Below are positions 1 to 8,394 of a stretch of 33,098 bases of DNA, piece by piece. The notes under the pieces are model-generated. The model saw only the letters and a program-made list of their open reading frames with translations, was not told the DNA's origin and searched no databases. Source of the stretch: a virus. The first letter of the stretch is position 1. Each line of letters starts with the position of its first letter. The stretch spans positions 1 through 33,098 of the IMG/VR virus record IMGVR_UViG_3300033148_004903, one strand, 5' to 3'. Both the position numbers and the translations under genes were made by a program.

Positions 1-1
1 C

Positions 2-136
2 GTGGGATACGAGTGGGACATTTTGAGGGACATCTCAATGACAGACCGCTATTCACACCTGACCTTGGCCCGCAAAATCCAACAGCAGGAAAGGCTCGCA
101 GATTATTATATGAATGTAATTTTGCAGATGGTTTGA
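2..136 (+). CDS. C-terminal part of host tyrosine recombinase, cut by the prophage
   Basis: This frame is open from the window edge and is the end of an integrase/XerC-type tyrosine recombinase. It reads DISMTDRYSHLTLARK; the tyrosine of RYSHL (codon 50-52) is in the position of the catalytic nucleophile that attacks DNA in this family. The prophage enters after ATGAA at 110-114. Translation now runs into phage DNA, adds VILQMV and stops at TGA 134-136. Before insertion the frame continued at 32990 for 34 more codons. Because the break lies about 20 residues after the tyrosine, the shortened enzyme may still work. The gene itself suggests an older mobile element as the target. The start lies outside the window. 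Confidence 0.8.
   Translation: MGYEWDILRDISMTDRYSHLTLARKIQQQERLADYYMNVILQMV
110..114. repeat. Target site duplication, copy next to the right end
   Basis: ATGAA directly abuts the prophage end TGT at 115 and is repeated exactly at 32985-32989. Five base pairs is the duplication size of Mu-family transposition. Confidence 0.93.
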
Positions 137-141
137 GAAAT
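115..141 (+). repeat. Right-end terminal inverted repeat with transposase site R1
   Basis: The sequence starts TGTAATT and contains the 20-bp site TTTGCAGATGGTTTGAGAAA at 121-140. It pairs with the left end (complement of 32958-32984) with identical spacing from the terminal TGT to the core GCAGRTGGTWTGAGAAAT. This is the expected arrangement of an outermost MuA-type binding site a few bases from the cleavage point. Confidence 0.93.
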
Positions 142-142
142 C

Positions 143-162
143 TTTGCAGATGGTTTGAGAAA
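143..162 (+). repeat. Transposase binding site R2
   Basis: This is an exact second copy of TTTGCAGATGGTTTGAGAAA, 22 bp (about two helical turns) inside R1 and in the same direction. The close R1-R2 pair resembles the right end of Mu. The stop codon of the interrupted recombinase lies inside R1. Confidence 0.9.
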
Positions 163-259
163 AATAAAGGGGAAAATATAGAGGGCGCAAAAAACCTGTT
201 CAACCCAGAGGAAGTGGTGTCGACAGGTCATTAGGCACTATAAGGTGAGTGAATAGGTG
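163..259. other. Right-end noncoding stretch after the last late gene
   Basis: Between R2 and the stop of the last minus-strand gene there is no convincing gene. On the minus strand a weak stem ACCTG/CAGGT (arms at 193-197 and 225-229) with a 27-base loop is followed by TTTTTT, which could end late transcription before it reaches the host recombinase. Confidence 0.35.
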
Positions 260-763
260 CTATTTAATAAAGCTATCACCTCCGGTTTGTGCAGAGCTTA
301 CAGCAGCAAGAGCCTGCTTACGCCCGATAAATATTTCCAATAAAACTGCCGCCTCAGGCACTTTCTTGACCAGAGCAAGCAGCTCTTCCTGGGTTTCACG
401 TGAAATCTTCTTCCCGTCAATCACCCTGTGCTCCTCAGGCCACGTGATCGTCCAGGGCTGCTTCTCCGCCTTGCGCTCAGGCTCCAGGACGTTCCCTTCT
501 TCATCCGTGACAGCAGGGACGATGCAGCCATTCTTGATCCACTTCTCCATTGCCTCCAGGGAGTCCCTGGCTCCAGGTGGAGCGTCAGGGTAGAGGTTTC
601 GGAGAATGTCAAGTTTGAACTCCGGCTCCCTTGCCTGAATCTGCTCGTCCGTGTCTGTAATGTTGCAAACGTGATTAAGCGGATAGTCCACGCCGTCAAT
701 CGTGACTATGACGTGGAGCCACTGCTTTTTGTCGTCTACCTTTTGGGCTCGTTTGATTTGCAT
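260..763 (-). CDS. Hypothetical protein, last gene of the late operon
   Basis: This gene encodes 167 residues with no signal peptide or membrane segment and no family I recognise. The N-terminal half looks compact and beta-rich (VIVTIDGVDYPLNHV), followed by a helix containing KLDILRNLYPDAPPGA. The C-terminal half is charged and helical. The ATG has a GGAGG ribosome site 10 bases upstream and follows the fibre stop by one base, so it is co-translated with the fibre. A role as a fibre-associated or tail-fibre-assembly protein is inferred from position only. It contains one of two parS-like palindromes (394-405). Confidence 0.75.
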   Translation of the reverse strand: MQIKRAQKVDDKKQWLHVIVTIDGVDYPLNHVCNITDTDEQIQAREPEFKLDILRNLYPDAPPGARDSLEAMEKWIKNGCIVPAVTDEEGNVLEPERKAEKQPWTITWPEEHRVIDGKKISRETQEELLALVKKVPEAAVLLEIFIGRKQALAAVSSAQTGGDSFIK

Positions 764-764
764 T

Positions 765-2639
765 TTATCTTACCTCCGCAGCAAGAACCTGGATGTAGAC
801 ATTAGTATATGTATTGTTCCTCTGAAGGTAGATATCAGAATCGCTATCTGCTCCGACCCTGCCTACTCCTTCAAAGAAGACATTTGCCACCTGGGGCCTT
901 AATGAAAGTCCATACGGTCCACCACTACCAGCCCTTAAATGGAACTCATATCCAGCCGAAGAGCACTTGGCAGCGACATTGATCCAATACGCTTTTATGC
1001 CTTTCCCTAACTTTCCACTACTCTGTGATTCCATATTGATCGCCGTGTCAGAGGAAACTGTGCTGTTATTATAGTCTTGCAGACTGATTTGTGACTCCAG
1101 ATTGATCACCTTATCCTGCGGCGGCACATAGTTTCCTTCCCCGATGCTGCTGCCGAAGACAAGGATGGGCTGGGAGATATAGATAATTGCCCCTGAACTA
1201 GCTTCGCAGTACACCACAAACGGGTGAATCCAGCTTATGGAAGAGGATATATTTATAGTGTGCTCCACCCACGTCCATGAACCAGTAGAGATGTAATCGC
1301 TAAGCTGAAAGCCGTTGACATCATCCTGCACTCCAAGCTTAAAAGTATTTGCGTCTGTTGTATAAAGCCAGGCTCCAACTGTTATTGTCCTTCCTTTCCA
1401 TTTTTCAACAAAAGTGACTTCGTTGCGAAGGTTTCCAAATGGATAGTAAAGCGCACCAGCCGCCCCTGTCCGGTTGACCATTTTAAGAGAATAATATTCG
1501 CCTTCCTTCGTTTGACTAGATTCTCTCAGTAGATTTATAGATAGATCTTTTTTCCATCCATCTGGCCCAAAATAGTTACTCTCCACACAACCAGGGGTGA
1601 CTTCGTGGACGTGGAAGTTTCTAAATTCGATGTTATTTCCACCAAGACTTGCTGGCACCTTAATACCTACGTTACCATTTGCGCTTGTAAGAGGAGCCTC
1701 AATAATCGAACTAATCGTTTGCCAAGTAGCCGTTGTTGTAAATGAAGCTGCAGCGTATGAACCATCCTGGATAAACAGCTTAACTGTCGCTCCCGAAGCC
1801 GTACCATCTTTTATATCGATCGAAACTTTATATAGGTGCCCTTTTGTGAGGGACCTATTAGGTATGTAAGCCCCTTCGTTTGCAGCATCGTTAGTCATCT
1901 CATAATGGTCAGTATCAAATGCAAGTGAGGTGTTTGATCCAGTCGTCCAGTCCGTCGTGTCGTCATCTGCACAATCATCATCAGCAATCGCACTTCCTAC
2001 CTCATAATCCGTCTGCCTCCCAACACCACTGCCCTGATCCAGCCCGCTGTTGCTCCACACCTGAAAGCCCGTGTTGGTGAGCAGGTTGACCCGCGGCAGG
2101 TGCTCTGCTGCGATAGCGTCTGAGTCCCCTTGTCCCACGAGCACCTTGCCCAAGTCCTGGTATTTCAGTTTTGAGAGACTGATCTCATTTGCTGGAATCT
2201 GCGAATCCTCAACCCCCGTGCAGGTCACGTCCACTGTGCGAAGGTCCCACAGGGTTGTGTCGTCCACGTTCCCGGATGCGTCCGTGTCAAAGCCCCCAAT
2301 TTTGCGGCTGTTATTAGCATTCCAGCCTGAAGGGTAGGTTGAGTTTTTAGAGATTTTAAAGACCGGGGTATCTGATCCGTCCAGCGGCTGGCAAGCGTAG
2401 ACGTAGTAAGTGCTTGATGCGTCAAAAGAGCTTCCAACATCAAGGTCGCTCTCTGTCAAGTCCGTGTCATCTTCGATGCAGAAGACCGTGTCACCCACTC
2501 TGACATAGAAATCAGCGTTGATCCTGACCGTTGTATCCGCTTCTTTTGTCAGGAACTTGTCATTGTATGGCCCTTGAATCTCGTAGTTGACCGCAAGAGC
2601 AATGGAGCCCGCGGTGTTATACAGAATTGAGTTACCCAT
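765..2639 (-). CDS. Tail fibre / receptor-binding protein
   Basis: This is a 624-residue virion protein at the end of the tail module. Residues 1-180 form an N-terminal attachment-like region beginning MGNSILYNTAGSIALAVNY. Two beta-sandwich regions resembling carbohydrate-binding (CBM4/9-like) jelly rolls follow at about 185-345 and 355-510: NLLTNTGFQVWSNS and then SFTTTATWQTIS, and later FGPDGWKKD and GRTITVGAWLYT. The C-terminal 110 residues start near VINLESQISLQD and may form the trimer tip. Such modules in phage fibres usually bind surface polysaccharide. The ATG (GGAGG upstream) overlaps the coiled-coil gene by 8 bases. The fibre role is inferred from position and composition; the jelly-roll assignment is by eye. 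Confidence 0.8.
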   Translation of the reverse strand: MGNSILYNTAGSIALAVNYEIQGPYNDKFLTKEADTTVRINADFYVRVGDTVFCIEDDTDLTESDLDVGSSFDASSTYYVYACQPLDGSDTPVFKISKNSTYPSGWNANNSRKIGGFDTDASGNVDDTTLWDLRTVDVTCTGVEDSQIPANEISLSKLKYQDLGKVLVGQGDSDAIAAEHLPRVNLLTNTGFQVWSNSGLDQGSGVGRQTDYEVGSAIADDDCADDDTTDWTTGSNTSLAFDTDHYEMTNDAANEGAYIPNRSLTKGHLYKVSIDIKDGTASGATVKLFIQDGSYAAASFTTTATWQTISSIIEAPLTSANGNVGIKVPASLGGNNIEFRNFHVHEVTPGCVESNYFGPDGWKKDLSINLLRESSQTKEGEYYSLKMVNRTGAAGALYYPFGNLRNEVTFVEKWKGRTITVGAWLYTTDANTFKLGVQDDVNGFQLSDYISTGSWTWVEHTINISSSISWIHPFVVYCEASSGAIIYISQPILVFGSSIGEGNYVPPQDKVINLESQISLQDYNNSTVSSDTAINMESQSSGKLGKGIKAYWINVAAKCSSAGYEFHLRAGSGGPYGLSLRPQVANVFFEGVGRVGADSDSDIYLQRNNTYTNVYIQVLAAEVR

Positions 2640-3429
2640 TTTTTTCTACCTCCGACTTTAGCTCGCTCAGCTTCTTTTTTAGGGCGACTTTCTTACCAAT
2701 GAGCGACTTCATGTAGTTCAGGAGCGCGGCCTGAGAGTCAGCCATGTCAGACAGGTTTTTTATCTCTGCTTTGAGCATCATGCGGGAGACTTCCTTTTTC
2801 TGGATTTGCGATTCAAGGAGCCATTTCGGCCTGTTGTAGCTGACTGATTTTTTCAACTCTGATACCTTTTTGTCCGTCTCGGTCAGCTTTTTCTCCGCCT
2901 CTGCTATTTTCTCCAACTGAGCGGTGAGTTCCTCGATCTGCCTTTCAACATCCGCCCTCTTCCGTGTCGTTTCCCTAAGCCTGGCCGCTTCCATCTCTGC
3001 CGCTGCCAGGTCTTCCACCAGGGCTTCCCTGCTGGGGGCAGATCCCCCCTCTACCTTGAGCCTAGTGATCTGCTTTTCCAGGCCATTCAGTGCCTCCTGC
3101 TTTGCCGGAAGCGATGCCTCAGCCTGCCTGCTCGCCCTGATAGCGGCCTTGACCCTTTCCATTTCACGTGAAACCAGGTCAAGTGCTTCTTCGGTGCCAG
3201 CTAGCTGGACTGAAAGCTGGGAGAGCTTCTTGTTTTTCGCCCTCTCTGCCTGTTTCCTCTCATCTATCCGCTGCCTGAGGGCCTTGAGGTCTTTTGCCCT
3301 AACGCCAAGCTGTTTCAGTGTGTCGCGCTCAATGTCTTTCAGGTATGCCAGAGCCTCGCCCGGAGAAAGCGACTCGCACACGTTCTCCAGGTCCTGCCTA
3401 GTGTTTAGTTTTTCAGGTATTCCTCTCAT
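2632..3429 (-). CDS. Long coiled-coil tail-module protein
   Basis: This gene encodes 265 residues, almost entirely heptad-like helix rich in K, E, R, A and L from about residue 30 to the end, with no signal peptide. The start is the ATG at 3429, which overlaps the tail-tip stop as ATGA and has GGAGTGG upstream; a longer upstream frame to 3624 is only the shadow of the tail-tip gene. Lying between tail tip and fibre, it may be a fibre shaft, a fibre chaperone or a spacer. I do not recognise a family. It carries the second parS-like palindrome (3162-3173). Confidence 0.75.
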   Translation of the reverse strand: MRGIPEKLNTRQDLENVCESLSPGEALAYLKDIERDTLKQLGVRAKDLKALRQRIDERKQAERAKNKKLSQLSVQLAGTEEALDLVSREMERVKAAIRASRQAEASLPAKQEALNGLEKQITRLKVEGGSAPSREALVEDLAAAEMEAARLRETTRKRADVERQIEELTAQLEKIAEAEKKLTETDKKVSELKKSVSYNRPKWLLESQIQKKEVSRMMLKAEIKNLSDMADSQAALLNYMKSLIGKKVALKKKLSELKSEVEKNG

Positions 3430-5828
3430 GTCGGCCACTCCTGCCCGTAAATTGTCACCCTTTCCCTCTGAGGGTCTATCTCGTAGTTTACAATGTCCCA
3501 GGTCACCCCGTCCCAGAAGTCCCAGGTCAGGGAAAAGGTGTCTCCGCCGTCCAGTACCTTTCCCACCCAGGGGACTACCAGCCTCACTGTGCGCCACTCG
3601 TCCTTTAACTGCGCTAGGTACCACGCGACCCAGTCCTGGGCCATCGCCTGCGTCCTGCAGGCCGACAAGTCCACGCTCTGAGGTCTCTCCCCATTGTCCG
3701 TTATTGAGGAAGAGTCTGAGGCTGTCTCCACCGCGTCATATTGCCCCATCTGGCGGTAGTCCCTCTTGTAGCGGGCGTAAATCCTGTTTTTAATGTCGAG
3801 TTCAGGCGTGTATCCAAAGACCGGTTCTTCCAGTAGGTCGTCCTCCGTGAAGGCCCTGCCCGCCGTGGGGGCACTTCCCATGTAGACCAGCTCAAAACTC
3901 CCCTTCCACTCAAAGAACTTGCTCCGGGCCTGAAAGGCCAGCTCCTGCAAAAGCCTGTCCGCTTCCCTCGCCACCTCGTGCAGAATAAACCCGAATTTAT
4001 ACGTTGACCCATACGATGATCCAGACGTTCCGAAAGAACTGCCGATAAACGATGAACTCTCCCCTAAAAGCGCGATGAGAATATGCTTAATCACATGGTC
4101 AGGCCTCTCTATCAGGGCATTGGGCGTCCCTGTGTACGTGCCTGAGGCGTCATCCTGGTACCCCTGAAGGTCCACTGTCACGAGCCCCCCGATGACCGTA
4201 TCAGCAGCCGAGTTACCCACTATGGTTACTGTTCCGACCTTGGTAGCAGCACCGGTCTTGGTGGCCGCCCCAGTTTTTGTGACTGTCCCCGACTTATACG
4301 CGGAGCCGGACTTTGAAAGGGAGGGGGTATATTCCACATTGGCCCAGACCTCATAGATCGTGGCGATTTCCCCGTTGTCGGCTATAAATTTCACATTGAA
4401 GTTCCAGTCACTGCCATTCCAGGGCGTCATCGAAATCCGAAACTTTGTTTTGACTCCTGAATTTATCGACGAGGGGCTGGGAGAGCCATCATCAGATATG
4501 ACTGCAATATCCTTGTTAGCGGTTTCTGCGACCACGTGGAAATATATTTTCGATATCGTGCCGAGACTGGAAAGGTTGAACGTAATTGTCACGTTGCCGC
4601 CAAAGGTGCCGTCGCCGAGCCTACATGCGGTGTCTTCCGAGCCGTCTATGGCATTACTCGCATTATAACATCTGAACCCGCCGCATGTCGCCCCGGTCGG
4701 GTAAACCTCCTTAGAGGTGGCAGGAACGGAAAAGCCGATATTATCTGAAACGCCGATCCCATCACTAACGCCAACGCTATCGTCAACGCCAATGGTGTCG
4801 TCAACATCAATGGTATCATTAGGCTCAATATTCACCTGCTTCTTAATCACAGGCTTTACCGTGAATTTTAAGACCGCCCTTCCTTCGTACCCGGCCAGCT
4901 CGTCCCCGCTCTGGCCCGTGTACGCCGTGACTCCTGATGTCTGTTTAATCCCGTCCACGTACACGCTATCAATGACCTTAACCGGGTGCATTGCTGCCTC
5001 GTATATGTACTCGCTCAGCACTTCAAAGACCGCGGCCCCCTTATTGTGTGCGACTGCTGTTGTGCCGTTTGCACCCCTTGTGCAGCCCGTGAACTGGTTG
5101 CTGCTAAACCCGGTATACGTGATCTGTTCATCGTCTATCTGGATCGTGCCGCTGGATGGGAAGCTGATCTTCGCGTTTCCCGACACATAAAAGCTCGTAG
5201 CAGAAGAGTTGAGATCGTCCCTGAGGGTGTCAACCGCTCCTGCCTTCACCGCCAGGCATGGCACGTGCCCAACCGTGCCGTAGACCGTGTTCCTGATCTT
5301 TCCCAGGTCGTCAGGGTCAGCGTCAGGGTAAGTGTCAGTGTCAACCACCTGGAGGGGCAGCCTGTCCCGCTTTGCCAGGAGCACGTTCTGCACATCAACC
5401 ATGAAACTTTTTCTTGTCACGTTGTACGGCTGCCCGCATACCCCCCGGTAGATCAGGGCTTTTACGTTACTTGAGAAAGTCTCCCCTTGTTCAACGAGCC
5501 TCAGCTCGTAGACTTTCACTGTGGAGAAGCAAAACCTGTAAGTCTCGTTTAGCTCGATCAGGGTGTCAACGCTCAGTATCTTTTCGTTGCGGAACTTGAG
5601 CGTGATCTTCTGGTTCTGGTTCCCGCCAGTGCGCGCGAGCTGCACAGGCAGGCTTGAGAGGTCAAAAAGGTAGTTCTCGTAGTCCTGGGAGCCGGAGCCG
5701 TAGTCGTAATGGAAGTTTCTGTCCGACAGGTAAAGGGTCTTTCCTGGCAGTTCCCAGTGCACGAGGTACACCCTGCTGAAAAAGCACAGCTCAAGCCTTT
5801 GCTCTTGCGTCAGGGCGTTCAAACTCAT
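3426..5828 (-). CDS. Tail tip / hub protein
   Basis: This 800-residue protein takes the place of the lambda gpJ or tail-hub protein after the distal tail gene. The N-terminal part (1-190) resembles siphophage tail-tip proteins. A segment near 210-270 (SSGTIQIDDEQITYTG, then FTGCTRGANGTTA) is a small beta module often seen in tail proteins. Residues about 335-365 are a hexapeptide repeat (DDTIGV, DDSVGV, SDGIGV) and about 505-537 are a second repeat (KTGAAT units); between them is a beta-sandwich resembling an F5/8-type domain. The C-terminal 250 residues form the probable hub. Overlaps by ATGA at both borders suggest equal translation with its neighbours. Confidence 0.82.
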   Translation of the reverse strand: MSLNALTQEQRLELCFFSRVYLVHWELPGKTLYLSDRNFHYDYGSGSQDYENYLFDLSSLPVQLARTGGNQNQKITLKFRNEKILSVDTLIELNETYRFCFSTVKVYELRLVEQGETFSSNVKALIYRGVCGQPYNVTRKSFMVDVQNVLLAKRDRLPLQVVDTDTYPDADPDDLGKIRNTVYGTVGHVPCLAVKAGAVDTLRDDLNSSATSFYVSGNAKISFPSSGTIQIDDEQITYTGFSSNQFTGCTRGANGTTAVAHNKGAAVFEVLSEYIYEAAMHPVKVIDSVYVDGIKQTSGVTAYTGQSGDELAGYEGRAVLKFTVKPVIKKQVNIEPNDTIDVDDTIGVDDSVGVSDGIGVSDNIGFSVPATSKEVYPTGATCGGFRCYNASNAIDGSEDTACRLGDGTFGGNVTITFNLSSLGTISKIYFHVVAETANKDIAVISDDGSPSPSSINSGVKTKFRISMTPWNGSDWNFNVKFIADNGEIATIYEVWANVEYTPSLSKSGSAYKSGTVTKTGAATKTGAATKVGTVTIVGNSAADTVIGGLVTVDLQGYQDDASGTYTGTPNALIERPDHVIKHILIALLGESSSFIGSSFGTSGSSYGSTYKFGFILHEVAREADRLLQELAFQARSKFFEWKGSFELVYMGSAPTAGRAFTEDDLLEEPVFGYTPELDIKNRIYARYKRDYRQMGQYDAVETASDSSSITDNGERPQSVDLSACRTQAMAQDWVAWYLAQLKDEWRTVRLVVPWVGKVLDGGDTFSLTWDFWDGVTWDIVNYEIDPQRERVTIYGQEWPT

Positions 5829-6568
5829 GCCAGCACCTCCAGCATCTCAAGCTGCAGATCGTAGCGGTTCAGGCTCGGCCTCCCGAAAGGCCCAATATTG
5901 GGATCAACCAGCGACATAAAATACCAGTTCCCGTCCAGGTCTTTCAGCCAGAAGGGTTTTCCTCTACTGTGCGTGAAAAACGCTTCAAGGTCAGCGGCCA
6001 CGCTGCTGCTCCTCAGCTTACAAACATAGTTTCTGTACTCCCTCTCTTCACCCCTTTCCAGGAAAAACGGCCTCCCGGAAAGCGAGTCTTCTCTTTGCAC
6101 GTTTCCCCTGAGCCCGTCCAGGTATCCCCAGGCGATCACATCCTGAAGCTCCACCCGCCTTCCCATCCAAAGCTCAGGAATCTCAGGGTTTGCCGCGAGC
6201 GATGTCATCACCAGCCGCCAGTAGCGCTTGTTTTGCGCGCTAGCGGCCTCTTTCGCTATCTGCCCGCTTGCCCCTGCCCAGGCAGTTACCATGTCGTACC
6301 AACTTGAATCGTCTGTGCTGTATTCCCAGTCCAGTTGCGCCCCGCCGTAGAGGTTGTGCCCGTCAGGGATGATCAGGGTGTCAACGTCATACTGGACGCT
6401 TGCCCCCTGATCTATGTGTATCGTATGGTTTGCGATAGACGTACCCTTGTACTTCTTCCCCACGTCCCTGTCATGGAGCCTCCATTTCGGGTAGTCGCTG
6501 TCCTCACTCGTGACCGTCACGGTCGAACGCTCCAGGATATTTCTGTAAAGAAGATATATTGAACTCAT
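5825..6568 (-). CDS. Distal tail protein
   Basis: A 247-residue protein between the tape measure and the tail tip, the usual place of the distal tail (Dit-like) adaptor. It is beta-rich; the central part (about 60-135, LDWEYSTDDSSWYDMVTAW and RYWRLVMTS) looks like a galactose-binding-type sandwich, and the C-terminal part ends LEMLEVLA. It would join the tail tube to the tip. The start overlaps the tape-measure stop as ATGA. The family assignment rests mainly on gene order. Confidence 0.72.
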   Translation of the reverse strand: MSSIYLLYRNILERSTVTVTSEDSDYPKWRLHDRDVGKKYKGTSIANHTIHIDQGASVQYDVDTLIIPDGHNLYGGAQLDWEYSTDDSSWYDMVTAWAGASGQIAKEAASAQNKRYWRLVMTSLAANPEIPELWMGRRVELQDVIAWGYLDGLRGNVQREDSLSGRPFFLERGEEREYRNYVCKLRSSSVAADLEAFFTHSRGKPFWLKDLDGNWYFMSLVDPNIGPFGRPSLNRYDLQLEMLEVLA

Positions 6569-8394
6569 AACCCTGCTGCCCTAAGCTCTGCAAGTATCTG
6601 GCTCCTTCCGTACTTGATCTTTTGCGCGATCGCAGTGTCCAGCTTGTTCGCCATCTGCTCGGACTCTGCCCCGTACACCGTCACGCCCCCCAAATTGATA
6701 ACTACTGATCCCCTCCGACCCAGCCCTGCAAGAAGGCCATGCGTGGGTGTACTAACGGCCCCAATATCCCCTATCAACCCTCGCAAAAGTCGCATCTGAA
6801 GATCATACATTTCAGTGTAGCGCTTTATTTCTGCTGCTGCCCTGCTTCGAAAACCGGGCGTTACCAGCGCGCCTGGGTCCTGAGTAAACCCTAGCTCCTG
6901 GATTTTTCTGGGTAAGGCGGATAGGTTAGCGAATATGTTTGCTATCCCCGCCATATCAAATGTGGCCTTGATTGTTCCACCTATTCTTGCAAGGTCTGCC
7001 TGCATCTCCGCAATGCCGGATGCCCAGGGCTGAGGGGGGCTCTTTTTGATCTGAGGCTCCAGCACAAAGGGGTTCTCTCCCTTCTGGGCGGCCAGGTAGT
7101 TGAAAAACTGTCCTGTGCTTTTCGTGGCTTTATCAACGCTCTTAGCGGTCCCCTCAACCTTAGTGCGTATGCCATCAACCAGATTTTCAAACTCTGCGAA
7201 AGAGCGGTTGACTTTTGCCTGCGTCCTCGCCGTGTTCTCGGCAACCTGATTCCACCTCTGATATGATTCCCGTGCCCCTTCAATCTCTGCAGCGCGCTCC
7301 CTGGTAGTGTACCAGACGCCGCCGCCTACTTTCCCGTAAGCGACCTGCCCGGACTTCCTTCCTATCGCCAAAACCCGCGCTTTTTGGGTTAGGGTCTTAG
7401 TGCGCAACCTGGCAACTGAAGCCGCAGTCTCGGCTACGGTTCCCTGCACGCCCTTTACGATGTTATAAAGAATCCGCACCCCTTTAACCGCTGCCTGAAA
7501 TGCCCTGATTATGGCACCTGCGGTCTTTGCGGCCCACTCTTCCAGCTTCCCGGATTTTGCGAGCTGCTCAATCTTGTCGTTTAGCTCCTTCACTTTCGGC
7601 AGCAGCACCTCCGCGATCTTCACCTTAACTGATGTCGCAAACTTCCCGAACTTTTCTTCCACATCTGAGACCACGTTCCCGAACTGCTTCAGCTTCCCAT
7701 AGTCTGTTTTTGCCAGGGCCTCGGCCTGGCCCTTGACCTGTTGTTCGATCTCTTCAAGAACCCCCAGGAAACCCCTCGCTTTGTAAGTGTCCTGCTCTAC
7801 CGTGATACCCACCCTTCGGAGTTCTCCTGTGAGCCCCATGCTGGCCTTCCCCAGCATGTTGGCTGCCTGCCTCGTATCCCCACCCATCAGGGCGGCCAGG
7901 TCAAGCATCACGGCAGCAGTCCGGGGTAAAAGGTCATCCGTGATGTCCTTGTAGGTGAGCAGGAACTTCATGCCCTCCAGGGTCGCCTCGTCTCCGAAGG
8001 TCGTCACTGCCTGCAGCCCTTTTGCTACCCCGAACAGCTTTTTCTCAAGTTCGGGAGTGTGGCGGCCCATAGATTTCATAGCCTGGATCATCCCTGCCTC
8101 TGCCCTCTCCTGCACCCCTGAAAGCTCTTCCCAGTGGCTGATCAAGCGCCTGAGGCCCCAGCCAACCAGGGCGCCGATAGCAATTGATTTAAGGCTCACG
8201 AGCCTCTTGCCAATGCTCTGGATTCCTTTACCGATCTGCCTCGTCATCTTATCAAACCGCCTCAAGCGGCTCGTGGAGGCGTTGACCATGCGGGTTACTT
8301 CAGATGTCACGGACTTAGTGAACCGCTTCACATCTGCCACCGCGTGGCTCGTGGCCGCCTTTACTATGATCTCTACCTCGTTAGTCCCCGCCAT
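6565..8394 (-). CDS. Tape measure protein
   Basis: This 609-residue protein sets tail length and lies inside the tail tube. It is mainly helical: the N-terminus reads NEVEIIVKAATSHAVADVKRF, a hydrophobic stretch lies around IAIGALVGWGL (near 75), and a TAAVMLDLAALMGGDTRQAA region typical of phage minor tail/tape measure proteins lies near 160-180. The C-terminus carries a short glycine-rich piece (GLGRRGSVVINLGGVTVYG). The ATG at 8394, with GAGG just upstream, is preferred over a TTG eight codons earlier. It overlaps the tail chaperone stop by 14 bases. Tape measures usually give about 1.5 angstrom of tail per residue, so a tail near 90 nm is expected. Confidence 0.85.
   Translation of the reverse strand: MAGTNEVEIIVKAATSHAVADVKRFTKSVTSEVTRMVNASTSRLRRFDKMTRQIGKGIQSIGKRLVSLKSIAIGALVGWGLRRLISHWEELSGVQERAEAGMIQAMKSMGRHTPELEKKLFGVAKGLQAVTTFGDEATLEGMKFLLTYKDITDDLLPRTAAVMLDLAALMGGDTRQAANMLGKASMGLTGELRRVGITVEQDTYKARGFLGVLEEIEQQVKGQAEALAKTDYGKLKQFGNVVSDVEEKFGKFATSVKVKIAEVLLPKVKELNDKIEQLAKSGKLEEWAAKTAGAIIRAFQAAVKGVRILYNIVKGVQGTVAETAASVARLRTKTLTQKARVLAIGRKSGQVAYGKVGGGVWYTTRERAAEIEGARESYQRWNQVAENTARTQAKVNRSFAEFENLVDGIRTKVEGTAKSVDKATKSTGQFFNYLAAQKGENPFVLEPQIKKSPPQPWASGIAEMQADLARIGGTIKATFDMAGIANIFANLSALPRKIQELGFTQDPGALVTPGFRSRAAAEIKRYTEMYDLQMRLLRGLIGDIGAVSTPTHGLLAGLGRRGSVVINLGGVTVYGAESEQMANKLDTAIAQKIKYGRSQILAELRAAGL

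Noticed and set aside
193-229. Strong late terminator
   Set aside because: Only a 5-bp stem with a long loop; kept as a weak possibility in the right-end note.
13-234. 73-codon plus-strand frame at the window start
   Set aside because: It crosses the host/phage junction and both transposase sites; the recombinase frame (2-136) explains the host part better.
2924-3793. 289-codon plus-strand frame
   Set aside because: Shadow of the coiled-coil and tail-tip genes; serine-rich composition mirrors charged-helix codons, with no ribosome site.
4219-4822. 18-bp periodic repeats as a possible CRISPR array
   Set aside because: No spacers; the units are in frame and encode hexapeptides inside the tail-tip gene.
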